Positions 12,280 to 25,048 of a DNA stretch of 64,000 nt are shown piece by piece. Position 1 is the stretch's first letter; each line of letters starts with the position of its first letter. A program made the position numbers and the translations under genes. This DNA comes from Malania oleifera (Eukaryota > Streptophyta > Magnoliopsida > Santalales > Ximeniaceae): assembly GCF_029873635.1 (NCBI RefSeq), contig NC_080423.1, positions 103,354,991-103,418,990 on the forward strand, read 5' to 3'. The notes under the pieces were generated by a model. It ran no database searches. It was given only the letters and a program-made list of their open reading frames with translations, and was not told the DNA's origin.

Positions 12280-12800
12280 TCGACTGACTCCAGATTTTTT
12301 GGCTTAATTCAAAAGCTTCGACCGTAGGGAACCGGACAAGGACCATAGCTGACCTCAGGGGCAAAATAGGAATTTCACTTGCCTCGGTCGACTGACCATC
12401 GCAAGGTCATTTGACCTTGGTCGACCAAACTAAGAAGTTGACCAAAGTCAAAACTTCGGTCGACCGAACCCTTAGCAATATTAAAGCCTCGGTCGATAGA
12501 ATGGACCAGGAGTCAACATATTGACTTTGCTTTGTCAGCCGTTCTAAAATGAACGTGCCTTCAACGGTTGACCAAATTGACACGTGTCTGACCCCCAAAA
12601 CCTTGGTTGACCTAACCATTAGTTCAAAACTGCCTTGGTCGACTGAACCTTAGAAAATGTTCAACCGAACTTGCTTTTGTTGACCAAACCTACGAAGGGT
12701 TCAAAATCAACCAGAGATAGTCAACTAAACCTACAGTTCAAAATCGCCACGGTCGACCGAACTTATGAATATGGTTGACCGTACCCATAATATGGTTAAT
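12280..12800. repeat. Array of CGGTCGACCGAAC-type words
   Basis: About a dozen copies of a degenerate word with core GTCGAC or TTGACC, in both orientations and irregularly spaced, within the Sirevirus-type LTR upstream of its TATA-like motif. Maize Sireviruses are known to carry repeated palindromes in their LTR regulatory region. This looks like a counterpart with a different word. Confidence 0.55.
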
Positions 12801-13500
12801 CGAACCTCTAGGGTTGGCAAATTTTTAACCATGGTAATTGAGATTAAAATTTAATTAAACATTTTAAAAATGACCTCCATGTCCCTAATGGTCATAATTT
12901 TGCCTAACTCTATATATACCCCCTCATAACTCTTGATTAGCAAGTTGATTAGTCTAAAAACTCTCTCGAATTTTATACTCAACATATATTCTCTTTATTA
13001 TTTCTTTTGTAAAATCTTTCAAAAGAGCATTGTCTTAAACATTCTTTGGCCATTTGCTTTACAAATCTAAATCATTTTTACTCTCATCTTGCATATATTA
13101 TTTATATTTAATTTTGAGAGTATTATCAAAGTTTCTCCCACATATTTCATTTGATAAATATTCTTGGGAGTTAATATTATTTTCTTATGAGTCTTGCACA
13201 TCCATTGTAAGATTCAAAGGCTCATTTACTTGTGCTTGCGAAAATATTTTTGAGTCATAAACCCTAGATTCTCCTGCACCTTATTTAGAAAAATATTTTT
13301 GGAGAAATTTCTTATTTGGGCATAAAATCTTTGAGCACTCATCATACACATTTTATTCAAAGACTATTTTTGTGAAAATCACATTCTCACATTGAGCTTA
13401 TTTGTATATCATACGTGAGTGTATTTATGCTTATTGTTGTACACATCTGCTTGTAGTAAAAGAATTTTCTTGTACACAAAAAATATTTGAATATATGTTG

Positions 13501-15709
13501 TGTAATGCCCTGATTTTTGAACCATTTTTTTTTTCTTTCTCATAAAATATTATTACTCTGATAAAACTCTGATACCATAATCTATAGTCAAAGTCAACCT
13601 GGACCCATAGGTACTGGGGATTTACCAATATATACATACATATCACTTAAGCAGCGAAACTATAACATACTTAACATATATACAACAACCAGAGTTTCGC
13701 TATCTCTACATATAAACATATATACCCTAAAAATCCGTCATGTCCTTGACTCATCTACTAACCCTGCTACTAGGTAAAACCAACGAACTCCTCAATCATG
13801 GAGCTCGCTCCACTCGTCTATCGAGGCTTCCTGAAATATTTGTAATTCTAGGGTGAGACACCTCTCAATAAGGGAAATAGACTAATATCAGTATGTGGCA
13901 ACGTGATTTTGTCATGTAATAAACATATATTGCAAATAATTTCATTATAGTATTATTTAAGCTGTAATTGTCAATACATGGAAAATCTGTACTTATAAAC
14001 ATACTCATAATGTATTTACATAACATTGAAATCATCATATAAATCTCTACACCGTCAACACACTTCTAGCGGGTCAGTAACACAGTGGGTATCCTACTAT
14101 ACCGTCACACTTATGGGCTAATCTGCCATCGACCCACACTTCCTTATTAGTGTGGTTGCACTGTCGGTTATACCCAATTTGGTCCACCCAACCTACTACA
14201 CCGCCAAAACCACTAAGGTCGGAACTCAGTGGGTATACCTACTACACCTATCTGACTAGCTAGCTACGGTACCGTGCTCTTAACATAAGTAACCATCCTA
14301 GTTCTGATACTATATAATACATTTCACATAATATATTTCTGTTCGTAAATAACATTTTCATATTTCTGTAATAAAACCTGGCTTTTATGTAACTTTGAAT
14401 AAATTCATTATTTCATAATTTCTGAATTATATCATCATAATAAAACTGATCTCAGCATCTACGCCGGATGTCATATCTCGGCATCTATACCGGCTAACAT
14501 ATCTCGACATCTGTGTTGGTTATCATATCATAATATGATGGAAAATATCTTAATTTCTATATTGATAATTAACTTTAAAACTATTGTCACAATATGTTTA
14601 TTCCGTAGAAATATATAACATTCTGACATATTACAAATCTGCAATAAAATCATTTATACTCATGCCAGACAAGTGAGTATTACTACATCGTATTATTTGT
14701 CTTAAAAATAACATATTTTACTGATGAAATAATAAATATGATATCATGTTTTACTCAGTTCAGCACCAGTATTTTCCAAAACTAATTGATTTATAAATAA
14801 ATTATCGAAATTAAATATTGTATATTCAATAAATAAATTTCTAAAAATAACTAACTTAATCTATTCTCTTACCTAGTTTTCTGATCTATGCCTGCAGGGA
14901 TCCCGAAATTATACCTGTGGCGCTCACCTGAATTCTGAATTCAATAACCCTAGTTCAAATAATTTAATCTCAAATAAAATACTATTTTAAAGTTTCCTAG
15001 GTTCACAAACTTCAAAAAAACAATTAAACTCCCAAAAATAACCAATTTTTTTTAATTCCCTAAATCACACTCTCGCTTTGGAGTGGTGCTTAGGACCCCT
15101 AAATTGAAATTTTGCTCCAATTAAAATGTCGACGATCGAGACTAAGACCCCATGGTGATGCCCGATTGTCAATTTAGCTGAAAATTTAAGGAAAAAATGA
15201 AGAAAGAGGGAGAGGTTACCTTACCCCAGGAGTGGTGGCTAGTCGCTCCAACGACAAATCCGCTCTGGTAGAAATATCGGTGGCAGAAAATGGAGCCCAA
15301 CAGTATTTTTCGACTTCCAATCGGTGCTCATTAGGTCGACGAAATCAAGGAGAGAGAGAGGAAAGATGAGGAGAGCGTGAGGAGAGAGAGTGGGCATGGG
15401 TTTTTTTTTTTTTTCTTTCTCTCTGTTTTGTTAACTTTGTCTCCAGGAAGCTTAGACATTAAGCTTCCTAAGACCCTTTTTTTTTCTTTATTATCTTATA
15501 TTAATATTATATACATATACTTTTATCTTTATATACTTATACATATTTATATAAGCATCACATTATATAATTTAATTAATTCAACTTAATTATGTTTAAT
15601 TAATTAATTAAAATTTTTATTTATTATTATTATTTTCTTATTTTCTTTTTATTTTATTTTTTTAGAAACCACTACATCCTCCTGTAATAATTATTTTTGG
15701 GGCGTTACA
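13501..15709 (-). repeat. 3' LTR of element B
   Basis: A 2209-bp LTR with ends TGTAATGCCC and GGGCGTTACA, followed on its right by the reverse complement of a polypurine tract (GGACGAAATTTTTATAAGG on the minus strand). It contains the CTAGCTACGGTACCGTGCTC block at 14260-14280 and GA/CT-rich tracts near 15345-15425. Confidence 0.85.
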
Positions 15710-17525
15710 TTCTCTCCTCCTTATAAAAATTTCGTCCTCGAAATTTGTTGAATGTAACCCCTAGTAAAATCTATCATTAACCCGATAAGTTTTGAGTTAA
15801 TCTTTTAAACAAGTCCATTAGAACTGATAACTAACATCAATTGATGAATTATACATCATGTTCTAATGCACCTTACTTCAGCACTAACACTCAACAACTT
15901 CAATTTTCATCTCCAATCTTCCAAAGATCTAACACCGACATAACATCTAGGCCCCATTATTTTTTTTAGTGAATAGCACAAGTGGAATCTATTATTATGT
16001 ACTCGATCGAACAAATTCCTTGTTGAGGAAATTTCCTAGTTGCACCCTAAGTTACTTTAGTTTAGTTAATGTCATTCTATATGAAATAGTTGATATAGGC
16101 TCCATTCCTAGCACCAAATCAATATTAAATTCAATCTCCTCTTGGAGGTAACCCCGATAAATCATTTGGGAAGAATATCTAAAAATTTATGGGTAAAGAA
16201 GTTTGGAATTCGTTAACTTGTATATTTCTTTAATTGCTGTTACAACCCCAGACATGTGCCCAAATTCTGTCCTTTCACAAGCACTCAAGATGTCAAATAT
16301 GAGAGTTTATTAATTAGAAAGAAAACCCTCACTCCATTTGGAATTCTGAGTGCTATTTTTTTTAAAAAAACAAACAATTAGGTGAATGATCAATAGATAA
16401 CCACCAATGGTTAGCCTCATTTTTAAACAAAGAACTTACAATAATGACTCATACTCATCAAGGATCATACCTGCTGGGACATCTCAGACCAGGATGTGTA
16501 ATCATTAGCCTGTCAGATCAAATGTATAAAAGCACTTCAAACTCTCATCATAACTTGTGATTCATTTGAGTAAAAATTATATAAGCTTCTAAACATTCTC
16601 TGAAATTCTAATTACCTAATTCCTTTTTAATGCCAAACTCATCAGGGTAAAGTATCATTTTCCTACCAAATTGGTTTCTAAATTTTTCTTGCTTCCAACA
16701 ATTTAAGATACAACTTCTAGCCTATGTTGGCAAACGTTGAATATCAAAGTATAGTTGGAAAATTTCCTCAATGAAAAGCAAGGATTGCAATTATGGCAAG
16801 TCTAAGTCCTAGTATACTGACTTCAAGTCAATCATTACCTTGCTTCAGCGATTGGACAAATATGCAATAAACATATACCTTGGTTTTTGGTACAGAATAC
16901 AATACTAATGAAGTTGTTTAGTCTATGATCAGTGATCGGACATTGTCTGGCAACATAAATTTTGTGCGAAATGAACTAGGAAGGACAAGGTGATATTCAT
17001 TTGTACTAGAAAGTTACTAATAGTAGAAGGATTAGATTCTTAAGATGGCTTCAAAAGCCACAATCAATTACAGAAAAGTACATAAGATTTCACATTAGAT
17101 TGTATATGAATCAAATCCCAACTGAGCCAATGCCTAAACGGTTAAATTGATGTTCCATTGCCAAGTAGGATCCGCATAGGATAGAGCGAAAAGATAAAGC
17201 TCCAAATCCTAGCATGTATGGTTTTCCTTTTGGATAACAGATTGCTAAAGGTTCGAGTATCATTCTAATTTTTTTCTAGGTAAGTTGCTAATGATGATTC
17301 TGTTAGGTGTTATTTGATTCACAGGATCCTTCGAAAGACTTGACAATGTGATGCCCATGACATCTTCTTCCCATGGTTGGCTTCTGGTTATAGTGATGAT
17401 CCCACTTCCAAGTGAATAAAGAATTTTCACAGAACATAGGAGTCCAAATATTGCCCACTTAGTATCTTACATTCTTATGGGCATCTTAATTTTAGGATTA
17501 CATTGTCCCCACTATTTTGGCCGAC
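15710..17525 (-). mobile_element. Decayed 3' internal region of element B
   Basis: Right of the polypurine tract the sequence is AT-rich and hard to read. Around 16010-16150 it resembles the start of the RT domain seen again at 17550-17830, so an RT-like segment seems to occur twice. From about 16240 to 17500 nothing was recognised. It could be a further unrelated insertion or heavily decayed pol. Confidence 0.4.
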
Positions 17526-18360
17526 TTATGAAAATATGAAAAATATGTAACCAATGCACTCTCTCATCGAAACATCTTTCTTTTTCCTAAACAATACCGG
17601 CACTCCTCGGGACGACACATTGGGCCGAATAAACCTCTTATCTAAAAGTTCCTGCAACTGTTCCTTTAACTCTTTTAACTCTACTAGTGTCATTCTGTAC
17701 GACACCTTTGAAATCGGCGTTGTCCTCGGAACTAAATGAATAATAATTTCTACCTCATGATAAGGAAATAGTCCCAAAAAATCCTCAGGGAATACACCAG
17801 GAAAATCCCTCACTACTGGAATATCCTCAATTTCCCCTTCCGATACTTCCTTCACACAAGCCAAATATCCATGACAACCCTCTAACAACAATCTCCTTGC
17901 ATGAATGGCGGATAACAACTGTGGTGGGATGCGCACCCATGACCCCATGCCCCTGTCCCCTTGGAGGTCTGAACACTATCTCTTTTTTATGACAGTCTAT
18001 ACTGGCGTAGTTAGCTATTAGCCAGTTCATACCCAATACTATATCGAATCCTTACATGTCTAACACTACAAGATCGGCTGGTAATATTCTTTCCTGAATG
18101 CTCACTAGATAGTTTTTAAGCACCCTTCCACATCTCACTACTGATCTAGTTGGCATCGCTATTGACAAATCAGTATCTAACAACTGTGTCTCAACTCTAG
18201 TCGTCTTAACATATCCCAACGACATGAATGAATGGGTGGAACCTGAGTCAAATAAAACAATGGATTTATATGATAAAGCAATAAGCATACCTATCACGAC
18301 ATCGCCTCCAACCTCAACATCTCTCGGTGTCAACGCATAGACCCTCGTCGGAGCTGTGTT
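17526..18360 (-). mobile_element. Protease and RT N-terminal region of element B
   Basis: The minus strand encodes an aspartic-protease-like stretch with the DSGSTHSF active-site motif (about 18230-18260). Then comes a linker with an M.WL..Y.A.IDC pattern and the start of a Ty3 reverse transcriptase with PGVFPEDF and Y.M...EL.ELK.QL..LL motifs. This order is typical of Tekay/Del chromoviruses. Broken fossil. Confidence 0.75.
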
Positions 18361-18439
18361 CCTCTGCTGGCCGTGACCCCTGGGTGCCTGGATATTCCCA
18401 CCAAATGGTCTAGGAGCAGGAGCAGTACTGTACTACACA

Positions 18440-19352
18440 CAACAGTATCGTGCTACATGACCAAGTGCACCACATTGGTAGCAGACATTCCTCCTTGCTT
18501 GGCATTTTCTCCGGTGTCTCATTTCATATGTAAGACAAACTGGATTCCCCTACCTTTGGACTCTATCATATTTGTCTCCTCTCAAGGGTCTCGGCTAGAC
18601 CCTGCCTGGAATCCTGGAGGCGTGGGCCTTTTCTTCTGACTCGACGTCCCCACGTCCCTCCGACTGCTCTCCTCTGCCATTGTGACCTTGTCCACCAACT
18701 CGTAGAAATCTTGTACCTTTAGTATAGCCACCTATCTATGAATGTCATGCCCCAAACCCCTTTCAAACATCCTTGCTTTCTTCACCTCATCTGGAATGAT
18801 GCAGGGAGCAAAACGTGACAGTCTGATAAACTTTGCTGCATACTGCTGCACTGTCAGTTGTCCCTGTCTCATGTTCAGAAATTCTGCTATCTTAGCTTTT
18901 CTAAACATGGGAGGAAAGTAGCAATCAAAGAACATCTCCTTGAATCGATTCCATAACATGACCACTGGTACGGGTCTCTGTTCCTCGAACAATTTCACGG
19001 CTATCCACCATCTCTCAGCCACACCTGCCAACTTATACGTGGCATATAGGACCCTCTGTTCATCGGTGCAATGAAGCACCGTCAGTATTTTCTCAATCTC
19101 TAGCATCCAATTTTCAGCCATTGCAGGATTGACTCCTCCTGAAAACGCCGGAGGATTCATTTTGGAAAACTTCTCTATAGTGCAGCTCTGGTCTGCTACT
19201 GGTCCTCCTTGTTCCCTTGAGCTTCATGCAGTCTCAGCTATAACTTGCTGAACTACACTACACAGAATCGCGTCTGAATCATCGCCACCCACACCAGAGG
19301 GGCCTGCACCATCATCACCACTAGCGTGGACGCTGCTACCCCCATGGTCCAT
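18440..19352 (-). mobile_element. Gag of element B
   Basis: Gag begins at 19352 (MDHGGSS, Gly/Ser-rich). The retrotransposon-gag core lies at about 18732-19160 ([22 protein letters not shown] and [13 protein letters not shown] motifs). A CCHC zinc knuckle C-YQ-C-GALG-H-VARY-C lies near 18450-18500. Close in style to the gag of element A (3715-4786). Broken fossil. Confidence 0.75.
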
Positions 19353-19794
19353 CCTGAAAAGAAAATAAACATAGTCTGAGGATCCTATCTGCATAAACTA
19401 ACTAATATATTTACCTAACTAAAATCTTATATCCTCAGTTAACCTAACGTCCTTATTCTCAATTTAAGATTCAATCCAGTAATTGAGAAACACAACCCGA
19501 CAATAGTTTACTATGACTTTCCTAGAATCATCACCCTAGGAAAAACACATAAACCACCATGGAAATTCTGCTTCCCGATCACTAAACAAAACCCTAAATA
19601 CTCATCTTAATTTCCCCAACATTCACTTACTAAATTCCTGATCTATTCCTATACTCTGGTATTGTTTCCGCTACATACTAAAGTCTTCAGAACCTAATTG
19701 ATACCAAAACGTACGCCCTTATTTTTGAACCATTTTTTTTCTTTTTCATAAAATATTATTAATATGATAAAACTCGGATACCACAATCTACAAT

Positions 19795-21561
19795 CAAAGT
19801 AGACTTGGCAAACCAGATTGGGTCGGATAATCTGTGGCGGATAAGGCGGATTATCGAGTGAAGAAATTATAATCCATATTCGACTCGTTTAGTGGCGGAT
19901 TAGGCAGTTTCAGGTCGGATAATTCATGGCGGATGGGCGGATAATCGCCATTCTCAAATATAATTTTATTAATAATTTATATTGTGTCATAATAATTTAA
20001 GTTGTATATGACAACTTGCGATTAGTTTGTGTATTAACTTTTCCAATAATTATATCAATCATTCAATCGTTTATACTAATTAACAACTCATATAAAACTG
20101 TAAGCATTAAAACATAATAAATTAGTCTCAATCCAACTCAAAATAGAAACTCGAACCGTGCGAGTCTCTAAAATCTAAACATTACAACTGTTCTTAAAGC
20201 ATGCGAATTTCTTTAAACACAACTATTTTCAAATCCAAGGAATCTCTCAAAATAGACATTCCCAATTTTCCAAATTAAAAATAGGATATTATCATTCTCT
20301 ATTCAATGTTATGATGCATTCTTATTTACATTACTATGATAACATCTTTTAATTTTTTTAAACTATCAATTTCTTATATCATGATTTTATATCCTTAAAA
20401 TAGACATTGATTGAATGAAAGGCAACCTCAATTCTTAAAAACTATCTCATTATCTCTTGCTCTACCAACAAAGTAGCCAAGCAATGCTCAAATTACATAT
20501 CTCAAATTGCACTGACTTTTTTTTTTTTTTTTTTCAAATTCACAACAATTAAAATCATAAGTTCAAAACTCATACTCATAACAACGATTGAATTTTCTCC
20601 CCACATATTTGCTTTTCTTCAAATAAGTTGTAGAATTATGTTTTTAGTGTGAAATTATATTGAATACCATCTAAGTACAAAGCTCGAAATCAACACCTCA
20701 AATACAACTTAAGATAAAATTTTATGGGCTAATTGGTATTATTGTCAAAAATTACAGAAACGAAATAAAAAAAAATTAAAAATCAAAAAAAGAAAAATCA
20801 AAAAATCAAAAACCAACAAACGATTCAGAAGTCAGAACTCAGAAGATAAATTTCCCCAAAAGAGAGAGAATTGAACTTGGTTCCGTGGCTCGTGAAGTTG
20901 AAGCAACAAGCGAGTGATGGGCGGCAGTCAACGACGACGAAAGCGAAACCCTAAACGAAAGTGAATGAGAAGTGAGAACGCAGTGAATGAGAGAAGAATC
21001 AGAAGACAAGCGAGAGAGAGATGGGCAAGCAGCGAACTGGCGAAAGTACGGCAACACTACAAGGTGAGGGTTGTCAAACTCACAAGGCTTCGTGAGTGAA
21101 CGAGCGAGCGATGGGCGGCAATCGACGACTGCGTCGAAAAATTAAAGTATGAAACCCTAAACGAAAGTGAACGGGAACTGGGAAGTGAGAACGCAGAGAA
21201 TGAAAGAAGAATCAAAAGATTCAGATGAGTGACTTAAGGGTGGGAAGGGCTGAAGTAGTGAGGCGCTGAGCAGGGCGTGTGGGTAGTGGGCCGTGAGCAT
21301 TTGGGCAGTCCGCTTACTGGGCTGGCTGGGTTAAAGGGTTTGGGTTGTAGCCTATTGGTCTTTCCTAGGTTAATTTTGTAAGTGGGTTGGTGGATATCTG
21401 CCAGATAAACCTGACCCGACTCGCTAAGAAGGCGGATATGAAACTGAAAGACCATATTTGACTCGTTTAGCAAATGGATAATTATAAGTCGGTTAAAATG
21501 GGTCGGATGCGGTTCGGATTAACAGATTTTTATCCATTTTTCCAGGTTTAAGTAAAAGTCA
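19795..21561. mobile_element. Non-autonomous hAT-like element (19803-21553)
   Basis: About 1.75 kb present in one LTR of element B and absent at the matching point of the other, so its limits are known from the empty site. Ends are ACTTGGCAAACC and GGTTTAAGT (imperfect inverted repeat). Flanks CAAAGTAG and AAAAGTCA match only partly. Subterminal parts are rich in GCGGATAATC words. Its GC-richer interior (about 20820-21230) contains a diverged direct duplication. No transposase was recognised. It differs in sequence from the TAGGGGTGAGCA family. Confidence 0.7.
20905..21225. repeat. Diverged direct duplication inside the hAT-like element
   Basis: The block GATGGGCGGCAGTCAACGAC...GAAGAATCAGAAG (about 20915-21005) returns as GATGGGCGGCAATCGACGAC...GAAGAATCAAAAG (about 21110-21220). 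Both contain AAACCCTAAACGAAAGTGAA. Offset is about 195 bp, with small insertions. Confidence 0.7.
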
Positions 21562-23875
21562 ACCCAAACCCATAGGTACCGGGGATTTACCTGTTTATAC
21601 ATACATATCACCTAAGCAGCGGAACTATAACATACTTAACATATATAAAATAACCAAATTTTCACTATCTCTACATATAAACATATAAACCCCAAAAATC
21701 CGTCTTGTCCCTAACTCATCTACTCACCCTGCTACTGGGTAAAACCAAGGAACTCCTTAGTTACGAAGCTCACTCCACTACAAACAAGGGAAATAGACTA
21801 ATAATAGTGCGTGGCAACGTGATTTTGTCATATAATAAACATAAACTACAAATAATTTCATTGTAGTTTTATTTAAGCTGTAATTGTCAATACATGAAAA
21901 ATCTGGTCCGCCCAACCTACTACAAACACTTCCTTACTAGTGTGGTTGCACTGTCAGGTATACCTAATCTGGTCCGCCCAATCTACTACATTGTCAAAAC
22001 CACTAGGGTCGGCACTCAGTGGGTATACCTACTATACCAATCTAACTAGCTAGCTACGGTACCGTGTTCTTAACGTAAGTAACCATCAGGGTTCTGATAC
22101 TATATAATACATTTCACATAATATATTTATATTCATAAATAACATTTTCATATTTCTGTAATAAAACTTGGCTTTTACGTAACTCTGAATAAATTCATTA
22201 TTTCATAATTTCTGAATCATATCATCATAATAAAACTGATCTCGGAATCTATGCGGCTGTCATATCTCGGCATCTGCGTCGGTTATCATATCATAATATA
22301 CTGGAAAATATCTTAATTTCTATACCGATCATTAACTTTAAAACTATTGTCACATTATGCTTATTCCGTAAAAATATAAAACATTCTGACATATTACAAA
22401 TCTGTAGTAAAATCATTTATACTCATGCCACACAAGTGAGTATTACTATATCGTATTATCTATTCCAAAAATAACATATTTTACTGACAAAATAATATTA
22501 AATATGAAATCATGTTTTACTCAGTTCAACACCAGTATTTTCCCAAACTAATTAATTCATAAATAAATTCTCGAAATTAAATACTGTATATTCAATAAAT
22601 AAATTTCTAAAAAAAACTGATTTAATATATTTTCTTACCTAGTTTCCTGAACTACGCTTGCAGGGATCTCGAAATTATACTCGCGGTGCTCACCCGAATC
22701 GTGAATTCAATAACCCTAGTTCAAACAATTTAATCACAAATAAAATACTATTTTAAAATTTTCTAAGTCCATAAACTCCAAATAAACAATTAAACTTCCA
22801 AAAATAATCAATTTAGTTAATTCCTTGAACCTCACTCTTACTTTGAAGTGGTGCTTAGGACCTCCAAATTGAATTTTTGCTCTGGCCAAAATGTCGACGA
22901 TTGAGACTAGGACCCCGTGGTAGTGCCCAATCGTCGATTTAATTGAAGATTTAAGGAAAAATTGAAGAAAGAGGGAGAGGTTACCTTACCCCAAGAATCG
23001 TGCCTACATCGCTCCTACGACAAATCCACTCTGATAGAAATGTCAGTGGTGAAGAATGGAGCCTAGCGGTATTTTTCATTTTCCGATCAGTGCTCGTTAG
23101 GTTGACGAAATCGAGAAGGGAGAGGAAAGATGAGGAGAGCGTGAGGAGAGAGAGTGGGCGTGGGTTTTTTTTTTTCTCTCTCTATTCTGTTAACTTTGTC
23201 TCCAGGAAGCTTAGACATTAAGCTTCCTAATACCCTTTTTTTTCTTTTCTTTATTATCTTATATTAACATTATATACATATACTTTTGTCCTTATATACT
23301 TATACATATTTGTATAACCATCATATTATTTAATTTAATTAATTCAACTTAATAATGTTTAATTAATTAATTAATTAATTATTATTTGGAAACTACTATA
23401 TCCTCCTGTAATAATTATTTTTGGGGCATTACATGTTGTATTCCCGATGGATTGTCAGAAGAAGGACACTAGCCTTGTAAATAGTCCTAAACTGGTTCAA
23501 ACCCAATTAAGAGAATTAGGTGCACAATTCTGGTAAGGTGTTGTAAATGGTGCCGCTCCACCCGTGAAGTGAGCAACTAATGGAATCCTTGAGTTGTGCC
23601 TTAAGGCGGGGACGTAGGCAGTATTGGTCGAACCCCGATAATATACCTTGTGCACACTTTTCAATTTCCGCACTTTATATTCCTCCACATGTATGTTATA
23701 TTTAATATACTATGAATGTTGCGCATGATTTAATTTCCGCAAATTATTTTTATCTGCGCAATTGGTATATGCTTAGAAGGACCCTAGATTGTGTATTACT
23801 GATATCTAATTTAACATAGGAAGAAGTTTTAAATTTTCAATTCACTTCTCTTTTGGGAATACACAAATTTCAACA

Positions 23876-24958
23876 TGAACAATATACTAATTAACTTTTC
23901 CTTCTCAACATAAAAGACAAAAGCTACCCAAAATCACACATGAAATCAAATAAAACAAATGGATGCTTTTCAACATAAATAAATAGACTTTGAAATTGTT
24001 TTGTAAATTTGATTTTTAAATTCATATATTGCACTAAGTTGATCCTTGTAGCGGCATCTATGACAATTTAACAAACATCTTCGTTTTTTAATTATACAAG
24101 CAATAAATTTAAAATGACATGTCATAAATCTGGTGACAAGCAAAATTACATTTTTAATTTGACCGTTGGACTAATCACATAATGTCACATTCCCAATAAG
24201 TTCCATAAACAAAGAACAATCAGAACAAAGATCAAATGATAAATAAATATTCTCTCAAATTCAAAGTTGCTTTCATTGAATCAGTCATCATCCTAATGAT
24301 TAAAATCTTGCTTTAAATTATGTCCAACAAATCTCCGAATGACCAAACTTTATTTCTAATCAGATGTTCAACCAATTACAAAGCATCACATCACGCAAAA
24401 AAAATCAATAGATGAAGAACAAGTCAAAACAAAGAATGCACCAAATCCAAAGCCACTTTCAAGAATTTCCGTCATCCCAATGAACAAAATTTTGGTCTTG
24501 AATATATGTTTGACCAATTCAAAATGACACTATCACATATTTTGTAATGATTTGGACAGAACTTTAATTTGATTGAATGTTCACGCCAATTAAGAATGAT
24601 ACGTCACAAATTTCTTGATGAATAAAAATTATTATTTCTGGTTAAGATGTTCAACCATCACAAACTATCACCTCACCGAAAACACTAAAGAGATGAAGAA
24701 TAAGTCAAAACAAAGAACAAATCGCAAGCGAATTTTCCCAATTCGAAAGCCACTCTCATCGAATTCGGCCATCATATTTCTCTCTCTCTCTCTTATTGAT
24801 TTATACCCACTTTTTCTTTCATTTCAAGATCTCTTGTATTGCATATGATCTATCTCTTGCCCCTTCATTTTACACTCATAAATCAACCTTTCCTACTCAT
24901 ATAGTCATTAAAAATCATAAATTTTCCTATTTTCTTAATTATTATTATTATTAGATTG
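23876..24958. other. Upstream region of the small membrane-protein gene
   Basis: AT-rich host sequence without transposon termini. From about 24160 to 24780 three degenerate copies of one segment follow each other (see the repeat entry). A (TC)n pyrimidine patch at 24780-24793 and AT-rich sequence precede the start codon. No clear TATA box was picked with confidence. Confidence 0.5.
24160..24780 (+). repeat. Degenerate triplication upstream of gene 1
   Basis: Related words recur in order: AACAAAGAAC, then AAATCCAAAGCCACTTTC-like, then TC.TCGAATT..G.CATCAT-like, at about 24210-24295, 24412-24480 and 24695-24775. The companion word AGATGTTCAACCA recurs at about 24362 and 24645. Units are roughly 200-280 bp and well diverged. 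Confidence 0.55.
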
Positions 24959-25048
24959 ATGCAAAGATGCAACGATCGTCGAGCACAAGCCGCGTCTCGG
25001 CATACGACTACTACTTGCACGCGCCACCACCTTCATCTGCATGGATGA
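24959..25048 (+). promoter_or_regulatory. Overlapping upstream ORF on gene 1
   Basis: An ATG at 24959, eight bases before the main start and out of frame with it, opens a 29-codon frame ending in TGA at 25046-25048. It would overlap the start of the main coding region and could lower its translation. Its own Kozak context (GATTGATGC) is weak. Confidence 0.45.

Larger units (their letters stand above)
19710..23433 (-). repeat. 5' LTR of element B, interrupted by a hAT element
   Basis: Matches the 3' LTR at 13501-15709 over most of its length, starting with GCCCTTATTTTTGAACC and ending GGGGCATTACA. It is interrupted at 19803-21553. The conserved CTACGGTACCGTG block is at 22054-22066, with the TTTTTTTTCTCTCT promoter-side tract near 23165-23185. 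Confidence 0.8.
13496..23438 (-). mobile_element. Gypsy element B (13501-23433), TSD TGTTG
   Basis: A minus-strand element with both LTRs and perfect 5-bp duplications TGTTG at 13496-13500 and 23434-23438, inserted into a Sirevirus-type LTR. In transcription order: 5' LTR (19710-23433, carrying a hAT insertion), degenerate primer-binding site (about 19693-19705), gag, protease, N-terminal RT part, decayed internal sequence, polypurine tract (about 15710-15726) and 3' LTR (13501-15709). RNase H and integrase were not seen. The two LTRs differ by roughly 10-12% in blocks compared by eye, which would suggest a few million years since insertion at commonly used plant rates. Broken, many breaks. 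Confidence 0.85.
11897..23875 (+). mobile_element. Sirevirus-type (Ty1/copia) LTR, split by element B
   Basis: The two halves are 11897-13500 and 23434-23875, separated by a complete gypsy insertion. The LTR starts TGTTGACTTTTTGAG with a TTTTGATGCTCACAAA-like segment. It carries a long array of CGGTCGACCGAAC/GGTCGACTGACC words (12280-12800) and a TATA-like CTATATATACC (12911-12921). It ends past TTCACTTCTCTTTTGGGAAT at about 23875. Related LTRs lie at 41375-42665 and 47310-48768. No internal region is attached. The flanks CGAAT and TGAAC agree at only three of five bases, so a target duplication is not certain. Confidence 0.6.

Noticed and set aside
20839-21057. 72-codon minus-strand frame in the hAT-like element as a transposase piece
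   Set aside because: No hAT dimerisation or zinc-finger motif. The sequence looks like an untranslated leader and is internally duplicated.
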